From Streptomyces sp. NBC_00690 (GTDB lineage: Bacteria; Actinomycetota; Actinomycetes; Streptomycetales; Streptomycetaceae): a stretch of 64,000 nucleotides of DNA. The stretch lies in NCBI RefSeq assembly GCF_036226685.1, contig NZ_CP109009.1:1798001-1862000 (forward strand), written 5' to 3'. The notes below the pieces were generated by a model. That model was not told where the DNA came from, ran no database searches, and saw nothing but the letters and a program-made list of their open reading frames with translations. Below, one piece after another: positions 30,276 to 37,906 of the stretch (within the stretch, counting starts at the first letter, position 1; each line of letters begins with the position of its first letter). The position numbers and the translations under genes are program-made.

Positions 30276-30779
30276 TCACTGCTCGATCTTCCAGGGCATG
30301 ATCAGCCCGAACTTCCAGAGGTAGACGCCGGCCGCCACGGCACAGATGACCACACCGATCGACGTCAAGATGAGGTTCCGGCGCCGCACCCGTGGGTCGA
30401 GGGCGCGCTGGGCCGCCTCGCTGACCTTGCGCTTGGTCCAGCGCAGGACGAGTTGCGCCCAGACGAACTCGGTCGCCCAGATCGCCATACCGCCGAAGAT
30501 CACCAGCCAGCCGGGCCCCGGCAGCACGAGCATCGCCGCACCGGCGCCCACCACGGCGAGCCCCACGACGAAGACGCCGACCTGCCAGCTCAGGTGCAGG
30601 CTCTTGCGCGCCTTGATGAAATCGGGCGCACGTGAGCCGAGGACGGACTCGGTCGTGTCCTCCTCGGCCTTGCCCCCGACATCGGCGGTGCCGGCCGGGT
30701 CGACCGGCTCTGCACCGTCATCGGGCTTTCCCTCTTCAGTCGCCACTGCGACCTCCGTACCGTTACTCCCCGTGTTCAT
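30276..30779 (-). CDS. TIGR02611 family (PGPGW) membrane protein
   Basis: A 167-residue protein with an acidic, disordered N-terminus of about 55 residues. Two close helices follow around VLPGPGWLVIFGGMAIWATEFVWAQ (the PGPGW signature), then a third helix near the C-terminus (LILTSIGVVICAVAAGVYLW). It is divergent from ssgB across about 190 bases. Function unknown; probably cell-envelope associated. Confidence 0.88.
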   Translation of the reverse strand: MNTGSNGTEVAVATEEGKPDDGAEPVDPAGTADVGGKAEEDTTESVLGSRAPDFIKARKSLHLSWQVGVFVVGLAVVGAGAAMLVLPGPGWLVIFGGMAIWATEFVWAQLVLRWTKRKVSEAAQRALDPRVRRRNLILTSIGVVICAVAAGVYLWKFGLIMPWKIEQ

Positions 30780-30851
30780 GGCAGCAAACTTACCGGACGC
30801 TGCGGAGTCACCGGAATGGTCCCAGGGAACGAAGAATCACTCCGCCATACG

Positions 30852-30869
30852 GGGTACCTAAAGGTACCC
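30852..30869. promoter_or_regulatory. Perfect palindrome (possible operator) upstream of ssgB
   Basis: GGGTACCT-AA-AGGTACCC, an 8-bp dyad with a 2-base centre, lies about 16 bases upstream of the ssgB -35-like GTTTAC and 73 bases upstream of the divergent membrane gene start. The short spacer fits a dimeric repressor or activator site better than an RNA hairpin. The binding factor is unknown. Confidence 0.5.
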
Positions 30870-30884
30870 AAATCCCTCAGAGGG

Positions 30885-30911
30885 GTTTACAACGGCACCG
30901 TAGGTGGCATG
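30885..30911 (+). promoter_or_regulatory. Candidate stress-sigma (SigH-type) promoter of ssgB
   Basis: GTTTAC (30885-30890) and GGCATG (30906-30911) are 15 bases apart, resembling the SigB/SigH consensus GTTT-N14-16-GGGTAT. ssgB of S. coelicolor is reported to be SigH-dependent, which supports the call. It lies about 58 bases before the ATG. Confidence 0.5.
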
Positions 30912-30969
30912 TCGATTTCGCCGACGTGCGAATCCCCGAGCGCACACTGAGCGAAAGGCCCTGGCGCTT

Positions 30970-31383
30970 ATGAACACCACGGTCAGCTGCGAGCTGCACC
31001 TGCGCCTCGTTGTATCGAGCGAGTCTTCACTGCCTGTACCCGCGGGCCTGCGGTATGACACGGCCGATCCCTATGCCGTGCACGCCACCTTCCACACCGG
31101 AGCCGAAGAGACGGTCGAATGGGTGTTCGCCCGCGACCTCCTCGCCGAGGGGCTACACCGGCCCACCGGCACGGGCGACGTCAGAGTCTGGCCATCCCGC
31201 AGTCACGGCCAGGGCGTCGTCTGTATCGCACTGAGCTCCCCGGAGGGCGAAGCACTGCTCGAAGCCCCGGCGCGGGCCCTGGAGTCGTTCCTGAAGCGAA
31301 CGGACGCAGCGGTGCCGCCCGGCACCGAGCATCGTCACTTCGACCTCGACACGGAGCTCTCCCACATCCTGGCGGAGAGCTGA
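30970..31383 (+). CDS. ssgB: Sporulation-specific cell division protein SsgB
   Basis: A 137-residue SsgA-like protein (MNTTVSCELHLRLVVSSES...LDTELSHILAES). As far as I can recall it matches the S. coelicolor protein along its full length, as expected for this extremely conserved family member. SsgB recruits FtsZ to septum sites in aerial hyphae together with SsgA. The start is ATG 30970; the frame extends upstream but is not homologous. No operon partner. Confidence 0.97.
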   Translation: MNTTVSCELHLRLVVSSESSLPVPAGLRYDTADPYAVHATFHTGAEETVEWVFARDLLAEGLHRPTGTGDVRVWPSRSHGQGVVCIALSSPEGEALLEAPARALESFLKRTDAAVPPGTEHRHFDLDTELSHILAES

Positions 31384-31401
31384 GCCAGGCCGAGAGCTGC
31401 A

Positions 31402-31432
31402 CGGCGCCGTCCTACTCGGGGAGACGGCGCCG
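31402..31432. terminator. Probable ssgB terminator
   Basis: A 10-bp perfect stem (CGGCGCCGTC with GACGGCGCCG) with an 11-base loop, 19 bases after the ssgB stop. The same GGCGCCGTC core recurs in the much longer hairpin that follows. Confidence 0.65.
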
Positions 31433-31450
31433 CGCGGACCATCCCCCCAC

Positions 31451-31514
31451 GGCACAGCAGATCGGCGCCGTCACCGTGCATGCCAGCACGGTGACGGCGC
31501 CGATCTGCTGTGCC
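31451..31514. repeat. 29-bp perfect inverted repeat between ssgB and the CGNR gene
   Basis: Arms 31451-31479 and 31486-31514 are exact reverse complements with a 6-base ATGCCA loop. The segment GATCTGCTGTG is then repeated directly at 31515-31525. It may be a second terminator, but it is far longer than needed. A -10-like TAGAGT (31537-31542) for the next gene follows. Confidence 0.85.
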
Positions 31515-31590
31515 GATCTGCTGTGATGTGAACCGCTAGAGTTCAGCGCAATTCGGCGGGACCGGCCCGCAGCAGGCCAGGGAGCGAATC

Positions 31591-32148
31591 TTGCTGATCC
31601 CCCACGACACCAGGATTGCCCTCGACATCGTCGTCGATCTGGTGAACACAGCGCCGGAGGGCGGCCAGGGCGACGGGCTCGCCGACGTCGCCGCGCTGGA
31701 AGAGTTCGTCCGGGGCCACGACATCAGCGGTGTGAGCGTCCTGAACGCACGCGACCTCAAAGCGGTCCAGGGCGTACGGACCAGGTTCGCCGAGATCTTC
31801 GCCGCCTCCGACAGTCAGTCGGCGTCCGAACTGATCAATGACCTGGTGGCGGCTGCGGGGACCACGCCCCAGCTGACCAATCACGACAGCTACGACTGGC
31901 ACGTCCACTACTTCGCCCCGGGTGCCTCAGTCGCCGACCACCTCGCGGCCGACGGCGGAATGGCACTGGCCTTCATCGTCGTCGCGGGCGAGCAGGAGCG
32001 GTTGCGACACTGCGAGGCCCCGGATTGCGGGCGCGCCTTCGTCGATCTCTCACGCAACCGGTCGCGTCGCTACTGCGACAGCCGCACCTGCGGAAACCGG
32101 CTCCATGTGGCTGCGTACCGAGCCCGACGGCGGGAAGCGGCCAGCTGA
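31591..32148 (+). CDS. CGNR zinc finger domain protein
   Basis: A 185-residue protein with an ABATE-like N-terminus (LDIVVDLVNTAPEGG...ELINDLVAAAG) and the C-terminal CGNR zinc finger: CEAPDCGRAFVDLSRNRSRRYC, then CGNRLHVAAYRARR. The family is thought to be stress-response transcription factors. The start is TTG at 31591 with GGGAG 6 bases upstream. The stop faces a small convergent gene 13 bases away. Confidence 0.93.
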   Translation: MLIPHDTRIALDIVVDLVNTAPEGGQGDGLADVAALEEFVRGHDISGVSVLNARDLKAVQGVRTRFAEIFAASDSQSASELINDLVAAAGTTPQLTNHDSYDWHVHYFAPGASVADHLAADGGMALAFIVVAGEQERLRHCEAPDCGRAFVDLSRNRSRRYCDSRTCGNRLHVAAYRARRREAAS

Positions 32149-32161
32149 AGCGGGGCGCGCG

Positions 32162-32314
32162 TCACAGCAGGAACAGATCGTGCACCGACGCCATCAGCAG
32201 CAGCACACCGATCACCGTGAGGAAGATCATCAAAGGCGGCTGGGAGAGCGCGAAGAGGCAGCCTCGCGGCTGCTCTTCCGATGCGGGGACTTCCCCCCGT
32301 GAGGTATCGACCAT
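32162..32314 (-). CDS. Small (50-residue) single-pass membrane protein
   Basis: The reverse strand encodes MVDTSRGEVPASEEQPRGC, then a hydrophobic segment (MIFLTVIGVLLLMASVHDLF) ending LL and TGA. The charged head and one membrane helix suggest a real small membrane protein. The ribosome site is weak (CCCCGAG just before ATG). An 11-bp inverted repeat lies immediately upstream. Function unknown. Confidence 0.72.
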   Translation of the reverse strand: MVDTSRGEVPASEEQPRGCLFALSQPPLMIFLTVIGVLLLMASVHDLFLL

Positions 32315-32318
32315 CTCG

Positions 32319-32356
32319 GGGTGATCATGGCGCAGCCCGTCTCCGCATGATCACCC
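32319..32356. repeat. 11-bp inverted repeat upstream of the small membrane gene
   Basis: GGGTGATCATG (32319-32329) and CATGATCACCC (32346-32356) are separated by 16 bases, just ahead of the minus-strand start at 32314. It could be an operator or a leader hairpin. Confidence 0.45.
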
Positions 32357-32505
32357 AACACGCATGCACATGGCGGGAGTTCACCCCACGGCCGACCGCC
32401 GACGACAACACCCCGACCCCTGCGGGAAGCACCCGCACAGCTCCCTTGAGCGGGGGTTTCGCCGGTGGTGGCGCAATGCGCCGATGGCTCGGTACGGCGG
32501 ATCGC

Positions 32506-32949
32506 TCAGATGCCGTGCTTCTTCAAGATCGCCTCGATATCGCTGAAATCATCGGTCGTAGCGCTTCCCTTGGGCTTCGCTGCGGGTCGCGCGGTCGGGC
32601 GGGCGCCCGCTCCCAAGGACGGGGCGGAAGCCGCCGGGGCGACCGCTTCGCGCTGTGCTGCCTTCGCGGCCTTGCGCTCCTTGCGCGTCGTACCCGAGCG
32701 ACGCTCGACCGCCCGGGTGGCCAACAGCAGCAGCCAGGCACCGCCCAGCAGCCCGAAGCCGATCCAGGCGGTGAAGCTGAACGCGGTGTCGACGGCCCAC
32801 TCAACGGCGCCGGTGAGCACCAGGCCGAGGGGCACCAGGGAGTACGCGGCGATTCGGGTCGCCGCGAGGAAACGCTTGCGGTACGCCGTGATCGCGGCGA
32901 TGCCCAGGCCCGCCGCGGACACCGCGGAGCATATGGTCTCGGCAATCAT
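32506..32949 (-). CDS. Hypothetical membrane protein with a C-terminal conserved tail
   Basis: A 147-residue protein with helices at about residues 5-20, 33-52 and 58-78 and a basic linker (RKERKAAKAAQRE). An Ala/Pro-rich stretch leads to a conserved-looking C-terminal peptide DDFSDIEAILKKHGI, which resembles a short docking helix. ATG at 32949 has AGGAGG 6 bases upstream. Function unknown. Confidence 0.82.
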   Translation of the reverse strand: MIAETICSAVSAAGLGIAAITAYRKRFLAATRIAAYSLVPLGLVLTGAVEWAVDTAFSFTAWIGFGLLGGAWLLLLATRAVERRSGTTRKERKAAKAAQREAVAPAASAPSLGAGARPTARPAAKPKGSATTDDFSDIEAILKKHGI

Positions 32950-33284
32950 CCGGTCCTCCTGCTAGGGCGGGCATCTGCGGTTACGTCCCTTCCATCCTGC
33001 ACCGACGGACGGGTCGCAGGCCATGGCCGGAAGCCACTTGGTCAAGATCTCCGGGTGATCTCCGGGGCAGGATCATCCCCAGGTCGGGGCCGGGACCCCT
33101 TTTTGGATCTTGGCGGATATGCGGGATGCGACCTGTCCGAGGCCATTGCCCGGGCCTCCCGAGGTCTGTGGTCCGCTGCGCCCGGCCCCGGTTTCCCGCT
33201 GCAACTTCGAGGTGCCCCCCGCCCCCATCGGGCAGTGCCCGGGGTCGGCTGGGTGTGCCCCGCGGGAACTGGGAGACTGATCCC
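32950..33284. other. Divergent intergenic region, no gene seen
   Basis: About 335 bases between the membrane protein and the DsbA-family gene. A short direct repeat GATCTCCGGGGTGATCTCCGG-like unit occurs near 33045-33065; otherwise nothing distinctive. Confidence 0.45.
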
Positions 33285-33803
33285 ATGAGCGAGCCCACAC
33301 CCCACCCCGTCGTCCTCGATGTCTGGTGCGATCTCCAGTGTCCCGACTGCCGGACCGCCCTGGATGACGTCCGAGCCCTGCGGGAGCGCTTCGGCGACCG
33401 GTTGGACGTGCGGCTGCGGCACTTCCCCCTGGAGAAGCACCGCCATGCGTACGCCGCAGCCCAGGCCGCCGAAGAGGCGGTCGACCAGGGCAAGGGCCGC
33501 GAGTTCTACGAAGCGGTGCTGGCCCGGGTCGAGGATCTCGACAAGGGCGGTGAGGAGTTCCTGCTGCGGACCGCCCGCGAACTGGGGCTGGATGCGGATG
33601 AGTTCGACACCGCACTCATCGACGGTCGGCATCTGCTGATCGTCGACGCCGACCAGGCCGAGGGCAAGGCGATCGGCGTGACGGGCACCCCGACCTATGT
33701 GATCGACGGCGAGCGACTCGACGGCGGCAAGAGCCAAGAAGGGCTGCGGACGCGCATCGCGGAGATCGCCACCCGGTTGATCGCCGCCGAGCCGTCCGCG
33801 TAG
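33285..33803 (+). CDS. DsbA family thioredoxin-fold protein
   Basis: A 172-residue protein with VVLDVWCDLQCPDC (CPDC active site) near residue 20, a helical insertion (HAYAAAQAAEEAVDQGKG) and the cis-Pro loop GVTGTPTYVI. There is no signal peptide or lipobox, so it is probably a cytoplasmic oxidoreductase or FrnE/2-hydroxychromene-isomerase-like member. ATG 33285 has GGGAG upstream. Confidence 0.9.
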   Translation: MSEPTPHPVVLDVWCDLQCPDCRTALDDVRALRERFGDRLDVRLRHFPLEKHRHAYAAAQAAEEAVDQGKGREFYEAVLARVEDLDKGGEEFLLRTARELGLDADEFDTALIDGRHLLIVDADQAEGKAIGVTGTPTYVIDGERLDGGKSQEGLRTRIAEIATRLIAAEPSA

Positions 33804-33955
33804 CGCGGATCCGGCGGTACGCGGGGGCGCTCCTTCCGGTACCGGGGCCGCGCCGCTGACACATGGGCGGGCGCGGTCACCGGGCGACGATCGATCAGGC
33901 CCAGCGCCTCCCGGCAACCCCGTTCAGGGGAGTTCGTCCAGCCCCGGCATCCCGA

Positions 33956-34795
33956 CTAGAGCAGCGGTTTTGCGAAGTTCACCGTGTCCGTTCGATAGCC
34001 GAGCGACTCATAGAGGGCGAGTGCCGGAGTGTTGCCCGCAAAGACGTGGAGCCCGATGATGCGGGTTCCGTCCTCCCAGGCCCCCCGTTCGGCGAGCAGC
34101 ATCAGGGCCCGTCCGTAGCCCCTCCCCCGCCATCGGCTCCCGACCTCGACGTCATAGACGAAGGCACCGTGCTCACCGGGTCTCACCTCGCGCTGTCCCA
34201 GGTGCAGAAGTCCGACGGTCTCGCCGTCGCCGATGAGGACCTGCAACCGGGCATCGGCGGTGGCAAGGCCGTCCGGTAGGGCCGTGGCCAGGTCGGCTTC
34301 GGCCTTCGCACGGGCCTCCTCGGGGGAGAACCCCCGATCCGCCCAGTTGCGCGCGTACTCCTGGAGCCCCGTTCGCGACCACAGCGCGTACTCGTCGTCG
34401 GTCATGGGACGGGCGCTCACTGACTGCGGCAGGGTGGGCGGCTCCTCGGCCAGGACCTTGGACAGGTTGCGACTGCGTTCGACATAGCCGAGTGCTGTCG
34501 TCAGTCGGGTGGCCTCGACGGCTTGGGGAGGGACCGAGACCTGGATCTGGTTGCACCGCCAACTCCGCAGCACCTCCTCGGCGGCGAGCGCGGCGACCGT
34601 GCCCCGGCCGCGTCCGCGGTCGGGACCGTCGATGTGCAGGGAGCGGATCGTGCCGGCCGCGGGGCCGAGCGAGACCGAGGTGGCGATCTCGATGGTCCCG
34701 ACGGCACGGCTGTTGACGCAGACCTCGTAGGCGCGTGACCGCGTACCGTCCGCCTCGTGCTGAAGCGGCCCGGTCGGCCGCAGGGTGGTGGTCAT
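33956..34795 (-). CDS. GNAT family N-acetyltransferase with two GNAT repeats
   Basis: A 279-residue protein with two acetyl-CoA loops: IDGPDRGRGRGTVAALAAEEVL in the N-terminal half and VGSRWRGRGYGRALMLLAERG in the C-terminal half, followed by GLHVFAGNTPALALYESLGY. The second copy looks fully canonical and the first more degenerate. ATG 34795 (MTTTLRPTG) is preferred to GTG 34831. Substrate unknown. Confidence 0.88.
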   Translation of the reverse strand: MTTTLRPTGPLQHEADGTRSRAYEVCVNSRAVGTIEIATSVSLGPAAGTIRSLHIDGPDRGRGRGTVAALAAEEVLRSWRCNQIQVSVPPQAVEATRLTTALGYVERSRNLSKVLAEEPPTLPQSVSARPMTDDEYALWSRTGLQEYARNWADRGFSPEEARAKAEADLATALPDGLATADARLQVLIGDGETVGLLHLGQREVRPGEHGAFVYDVEVGSRWRGRGYGRALMLLAERGAWEDGTRIIGLHVFAGNTPALALYESLGYRTDTVNFAKPLL

Positions 34796-34855
34796 CAGGG
34801 GTGTTGTACCTGCCGCGCGGCCGTTCGTCACGGGGTTTGACCGGTCAACCTCAAG

Positions 34856-35689
34856 TCACCGGCCGATGCGCGGATCGGGGTCGGCTCCCGCGCGCTCCTC
34901 GAAGACCCGTATCGCCTTGGCGGTCACCGGTCCCGGAGCGTCGTCGAGGCGTCGCCCGTCCACCCGGTGGACCGCCTGGACATCACGCAGGCTGGAGGTC
35001 AGGAAGACCTCGTCCGCCCGCTCCAGTACGTCGAACGGGAGATCGGTCTCATGGGCGCCGGTCCACTCCACGGCCAGGGCTCGGGTGATGCCCGCGAGGC
35101 AGCCGGAGGAGATCGGCGGGGTGTGCAGTTCGCCGTCGACGACGACGAAGACATTGGAGCCCGTGCCCTCGCAGAGCTGTCCTACGGTGTTGGCCAGGAG
35201 TGCCTCGGATGCGCCGTGCTCGGCGGCCTTGGCGAGGGCGACCACGTTCTCCGCATAGGAGGTGGTCTTCAATCCGGCGACCGCTCCCCGTTCGTTGCGG
35301 GTCCACGGGACGGTGATCACCGCGGTCGTCACCGACGGGGCCTTACTCTCGCCCAGGGCGACCACCAGGGTCGGTGCCGCGGTGCCGCGGTCCGAGCCGA
35401 GGGGCGACAGTCCACCGGTGTAGGTGATCCGCAACCGGCCCCGGTCCTGGGGGTTGGCGGCGAGCACGGCCGCGCAGGCGTGGCGCACCTCGTCGTGGTC
35501 GGGCTCCGGCAGTCCCAGGCCGGCGGCCGAGCGGCTGAGGCGTTCCAGATGGAGGGTGAGCGCGAAGGGTTGGCCGTGAATCGTCTTCAGGGTTTCGAAT
35601 ACGCCGTCTCCCACGGTCAGGCCGTGGTCGAGCACCGACACCCGGGCCTCATCGGCGTCCCGCAATCCACCGTTGACCCAAAGCTTCAT
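34856..35689 (-). CDS. pabC: Aminodeoxychorismate lyase (class IV PLP aminotransferase fold)
   Basis: A 277-residue fold-type IV PLP enzyme: VSVLDHGLTVGDGVFETLK at the N-terminus, the PLP lysine region AGLKTTSYAENVVALAKA and the C-terminal TGSNVFVV and LTSSLRDV segments. Beside the chorismate-binding gene it is best read as 4-amino-4-deoxychorismate lyase, giving p-aminobenzoate for folate or antibiotic precursors. It lies 22 bases after that gene. Confidence 0.85.
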   Translation of the reverse strand: MKLWVNGGLRDADEARVSVLDHGLTVGDGVFETLKTIHGQPFALTLHLERLSRSAAGLGLPEPDHDEVRHACAAVLAANPQDRGRLRITYTGGLSPLGSDRGTAAPTLVVALGESKAPSVTTAVITVPWTRNERGAVAGLKTTSYAENVVALAKAAEHGASEALLANTVGQLCEGTGSNVFVVVDGELHTPPISSGCLAGITRALAVEWTGAHETDLPFDVLERADEVFLTSSLRDVQAVHRVDGRRLDDAPGPVTAKAIRVFEERAGADPDPRIGR

Positions 35690-35711
35690 CTCGCTGGTCC
35701 TTCCGCTGGTC

Positions 35712-36794
35712 TCATTCGTCCCGCTCGTCCGGGCTCGACGCTATCGCGAGCAGCCGGGCAGCTTTGAGTTCGGTCTCCGCCCACTCCCGCTCGGGGTCCG
35801 AGCCCCAGGTGATGCCCGCCCCCGTACCGAAGCGCAGGACAGCGCCCGTGCGGGAGTCGCGAGAGCCGTCAGAGTGGTCGGAGTCGTGGGGGGTTCGGTC
35901 GATCCAGAACGTGCGTATGCCGACCGCCAGCTCGCCCGTGCCCCGATCGGCGTCCACCCAGCCGATGCCACCGCAGTACGGCCCGCGGGGCGCGGTCTCC
36001 AGGGCGTCGATGATGGTCAACGCGCTCGATTTGGGTGCGCCGGTCACCGAACCGGGCGGAAAGGTGGCATGGAGCAGATCCCGCCACCCCTCCTTGGGGC
36101 CGAGTTCGCCGCGCACGGTCGACACCAGGTGGACCAGGCCCGGATGGGACTCGACGGCGCACAGTTGCGGAACGGTCACCGTACCGGTGGCGCATACCCG
36201 TCCCAGGTCGTTGCGGACCAGATCAACGATCATCACATTCTCGGCGTGGTCCTTCTCCAGAAGGTCGTCGACCGTTCGCCCGGTGCCCTTGATCGGACCG
36301 GATTCCACCGTGTCCCCCTGGCGACGGAGATAGAGCTCGGGGGATGCCGTTGCGATCTCCACCCCGTGCTCGGGCAGGCGAATCGTTCCGGCATAGGGGG
36401 CAGGGTTGCCCATGGCCAGCAGCGAGGTCAGGGCATCGACATCGGCGGCGGCCGGATCGGGCAGCGGAGCGGAGAGGACCCTGCAGAGATTGGCCTGATA
36501 CACCTCACCCGCGGCGATGTGCTCACGGATGCGACGTACGCCCGCGATGTACTCTGCTCGGTTCAGCGAGGACGTCCAGTGGTGTGCCGCTGGCCCGCGC
36601 CAGCGGCCGGCCGTCGGGGGTGGCACCGGCTCGGTTCGCACATCGCCGAAGCGTGCACAGGTCAGACCGCCCTCGAAGTCGGCGGCGACGGCCCAGAAGC
36701 CGGCGGAGTCCAAAGCCGCGGGGTCACTGGTGACGTCCCTGAGGTCGGTGGCGATGAGTCGGCCGAAGCGGGCCAGCGGAGCGAGGTGGTGCAC
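35712..36794 (-). CDS. pabB: Aminodeoxychorismate synthase component I-like chorismate-binding protein
   Basis: A 360-residue chorismate-utilising enzyme with YQANLCRVLSAPL, SPELYLRRQGDTVESGPIKGT, DLVRNDLGRVC, FPPGSVTGAPKSSALTIID and YCGGIGWVDADRGTGELAVGIRT. It lacks most of the usual N-terminal region of about 100 residues. Its glutaminase partner is not nearby. The start is uncertain: GTG 36794 (HHLAPLARFG) is chosen; an in-frame GTG slightly upstream is possible, and neither has a clear ribosome site. Confidence 0.88.
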   Translation of the reverse strand: MHHLAPLARFGRLIATDLRDVTSDPAALDSAGFWAVAADFEGGLTCARFGDVRTEPVPPPTAGRWRGPAAHHWTSSLNRAEYIAGVRRIREHIAAGEVYQANLCRVLSAPLPDPAAADVDALTSLLAMGNPAPYAGTIRLPEHGVEIATASPELYLRRQGDTVESGPIKGTGRTVDDLLEKDHAENVMIVDLVRNDLGRVCATGTVTVPQLCAVESHPGLVHLVSTVRGELGPKEGWRDLLHATFPPGSVTGAPKSSALTIIDALETAPRGPYCGGIGWVDADRGTGELAVGIRTFWIDRTPHDSDHSDGSRDSRTGAVLRFGTGAGITWGSDPEREWAETELKAARLLAIASSPDERDE

Positions 36795-36912
36795 GTCTGC
36801 GAGTGTATGACCGGTGCCGGCCGAGCCCCTGACCGGCACTCTTGCCGCGAACACCAGTGATGGCCGACCACTGCGGGGTGAATACAAGTCAGCACGCTGC
36901 GGAAACGCGTTT

Positions 36913-36940
36913 TTGTGCTGGCTCAGGAATCCGCTAGAGT
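36913..36940 (+). promoter_or_regulatory. Promoter of the tRNA cluster
   Basis: TTGTGC (36913-36918) and TAGAGT (36935-36940) are 16 bases apart and 42 bases before tRNA-Gly, a Streptomyces HrdB-type promoter. Confidence 0.65.
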
Positions 36941-36981
36941 TCAACACGTCGCCGACCGCATCATCGGGTTGGAAATGACAA

Positions 36982-37054
36982 GCGGACGTGGCTCAGTTGG
37001 TAGAGCATCACCTTGCCAAGGTGAGGGTCGCGAGTTCGAATCTCGTCGTCCGCT
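36982..37054 (+). tRNA. tRNA-Gly (anticodon GCC)
   Basis: A 73-base cloverleaf: acceptor GCGGACG/CGTCCGC with discriminator T, anticodon loop TTGCCAA (GCC), T-arm GAGTTCGAATCTC. CCA is not encoded. First of a five-gene transcript. Confidence 0.97.
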
Positions 37055-37091
37055 CGACGTGGGGGATCTTCCCGACCCCCGCAACACTCCG

Positions 37092-37165
37092 GGTGGAGTG
37101 GCCGAGAGGCGAGGCAACGGCCTGCAAAGCCGTCTACACGGGTTCAAATCCCGTCTCCACCTCCA
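37092..37165 (+). tRNA. tRNA-Cys (anticodon GCA)
   Basis: Acceptor GGTGGAG/CTCCACC with discriminator T, anticodon loop CTGCAAA (GCA) on ACGGC/GCCGT, T-loop GGTTCAAATCC. CCA is encoded (37163-37165). One base separates it from tRNA-Val. Confidence 0.96.
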
Positions 37166-37166
37166 A

Positions 37167-37238
37167 GGACGATTAGCTCAGCGGGAGAGCGCTTCCCTGA
37201 CACGGAAGAGGTCACTGGTTCAATCCCAGTATCGTCCA
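37167..37238 (+). tRNA. tRNA-Val (anticodon GAC), copy 1
   Basis: A 72-base cloverleaf: acceptor GGACGAT/ATCGTCC with discriminator A, anticodon loop CTGACAC (GAC). It differs from the next two copies only in the acceptor stem (two compensated pairs). Confidence 0.97.
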
Positions 37239-37259
37239 CTGGATCCTTCTGGATTCTCC

Positions 37260-37331
37260 GCGCGATTAGCTCAGCGGGAGAGCGCTTCCCTGACACGGAA
37301 GAGGTCACTGGTTCAATCCCAGTATCGCGCA
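37260..37331 (+). tRNA. tRNA-Val (anticodon GAC), copy 2
   Basis: Acceptor GCGCGAT/ATCGCGC with discriminator A, anticodon GAC. Identical to copy 3 over all 72 bases. CCA is not encoded. Confidence 0.97.
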
Positions 37332-37359
37332 CGCAAGTGCATCACACGCAGTCTCATCT

Positions 37360-37431
37360 GCGCGATTAGCTCAGCGGGAGAGCGCTTCCCTGACACGGAA
37401 GAGGTCACTGGTTCAATCCCAGTATCGCGCA
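37360..37431 (+). tRNA. tRNA-Val (anticodon GAC), copy 3
   Basis: Identical to copy 2 but followed by an encoded CCA (37432-37434). Last gene of the cluster, directly before the terminator. Confidence 0.97.
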
Positions 37432-37437
37432 CCAGTC

Positions 37438-37472
37438 AGAACCCCCGGCCGCATCAGTTGGCCGGGGGTTCT
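37438..37472 (+). terminator. Terminator of the tRNA cluster
   Basis: A 13-bp perfect stem (37438-37450 with 37460-37472) is followed by TTCG. Confidence 0.85.
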
Positions 37473-37561
37473 TTCGTCGTCGGGTCGGTCTCGGGGCTGG
37501 CCCGGCGCCGCTCGACCCACGAGGGCGCCGGCGCCAGGAGACGCTCAGACCGTCCGGGACC

Positions 37562-37843
37562 TCAGGAGGAGAAGAGCATCCGGCCGAAGCCGCGCTGACG
37601 GTGGTGACCGCCGTGGTGGCCGCCGTGGTGCTGCTGCGGAGCACCCCAGGCCGGGGCGTGCGGCGCACCGTGCGCCGGAGGCGGCGGAGGAGGAGCCGGC
37701 TGGGTCCACTGCGACTCCAGGCGCGTCAGCGCCTCAAGCTCACCGTAGTCGAGGAATATCCCCCGGCAGCCGCTGCACTGCTCGATCTGGATGCCGTTGC
37801 GGTTGTAGGTGTGCATCGCTGCATGGCACTTGGGACACTGCAT
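37562..37843 (-). CDS. TFIIB-type zinc ribbon protein (zf-TFIIB)
   Basis: A 93-residue protein with a single zinc ribbon: MQCPKCHAAM...IEQCSGCRGIFLDYGELEAL, then a Pro/His/Gly-rich tail (APPPPPPAHG, HHGGHHGGHH) ending RGFGRMLFSS. ATG 37843 is chosen because the family begins MxCPxC; AGGAG lies 12 bases upstream. Function unknown; not a true transcription factor IIB. Confidence 0.9.
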   Translation of the reverse strand: MQCPKCHAAMHTYNRNGIQIEQCSGCRGIFLDYGELEALTRLESQWTQPAPPPPPPAHGAPHAPAWGAPQQHHGGHHGGHHRQRGFGRMLFSS

Positions 37844-37906
37844 CGTGAGGCTCAGCTCCTTGCCTTTCGTTCCTACCGCCGGCATGATCCCGGCGACGAC
37901 AGCAGC

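Noticed and set aside
36795..36947. Longer N-terminus for pabB
   Set aside because: The upstream in-frame residues do not resemble the family, and the frame runs into the tRNA promoter region.
26800..37440. Frames reading through tRNA genes (TGIEPVTSSVSGKRSPAELI-like)
   Set aside because: These are the reverse-strand translations of tRNA-Val genes, a known source of false proteins.
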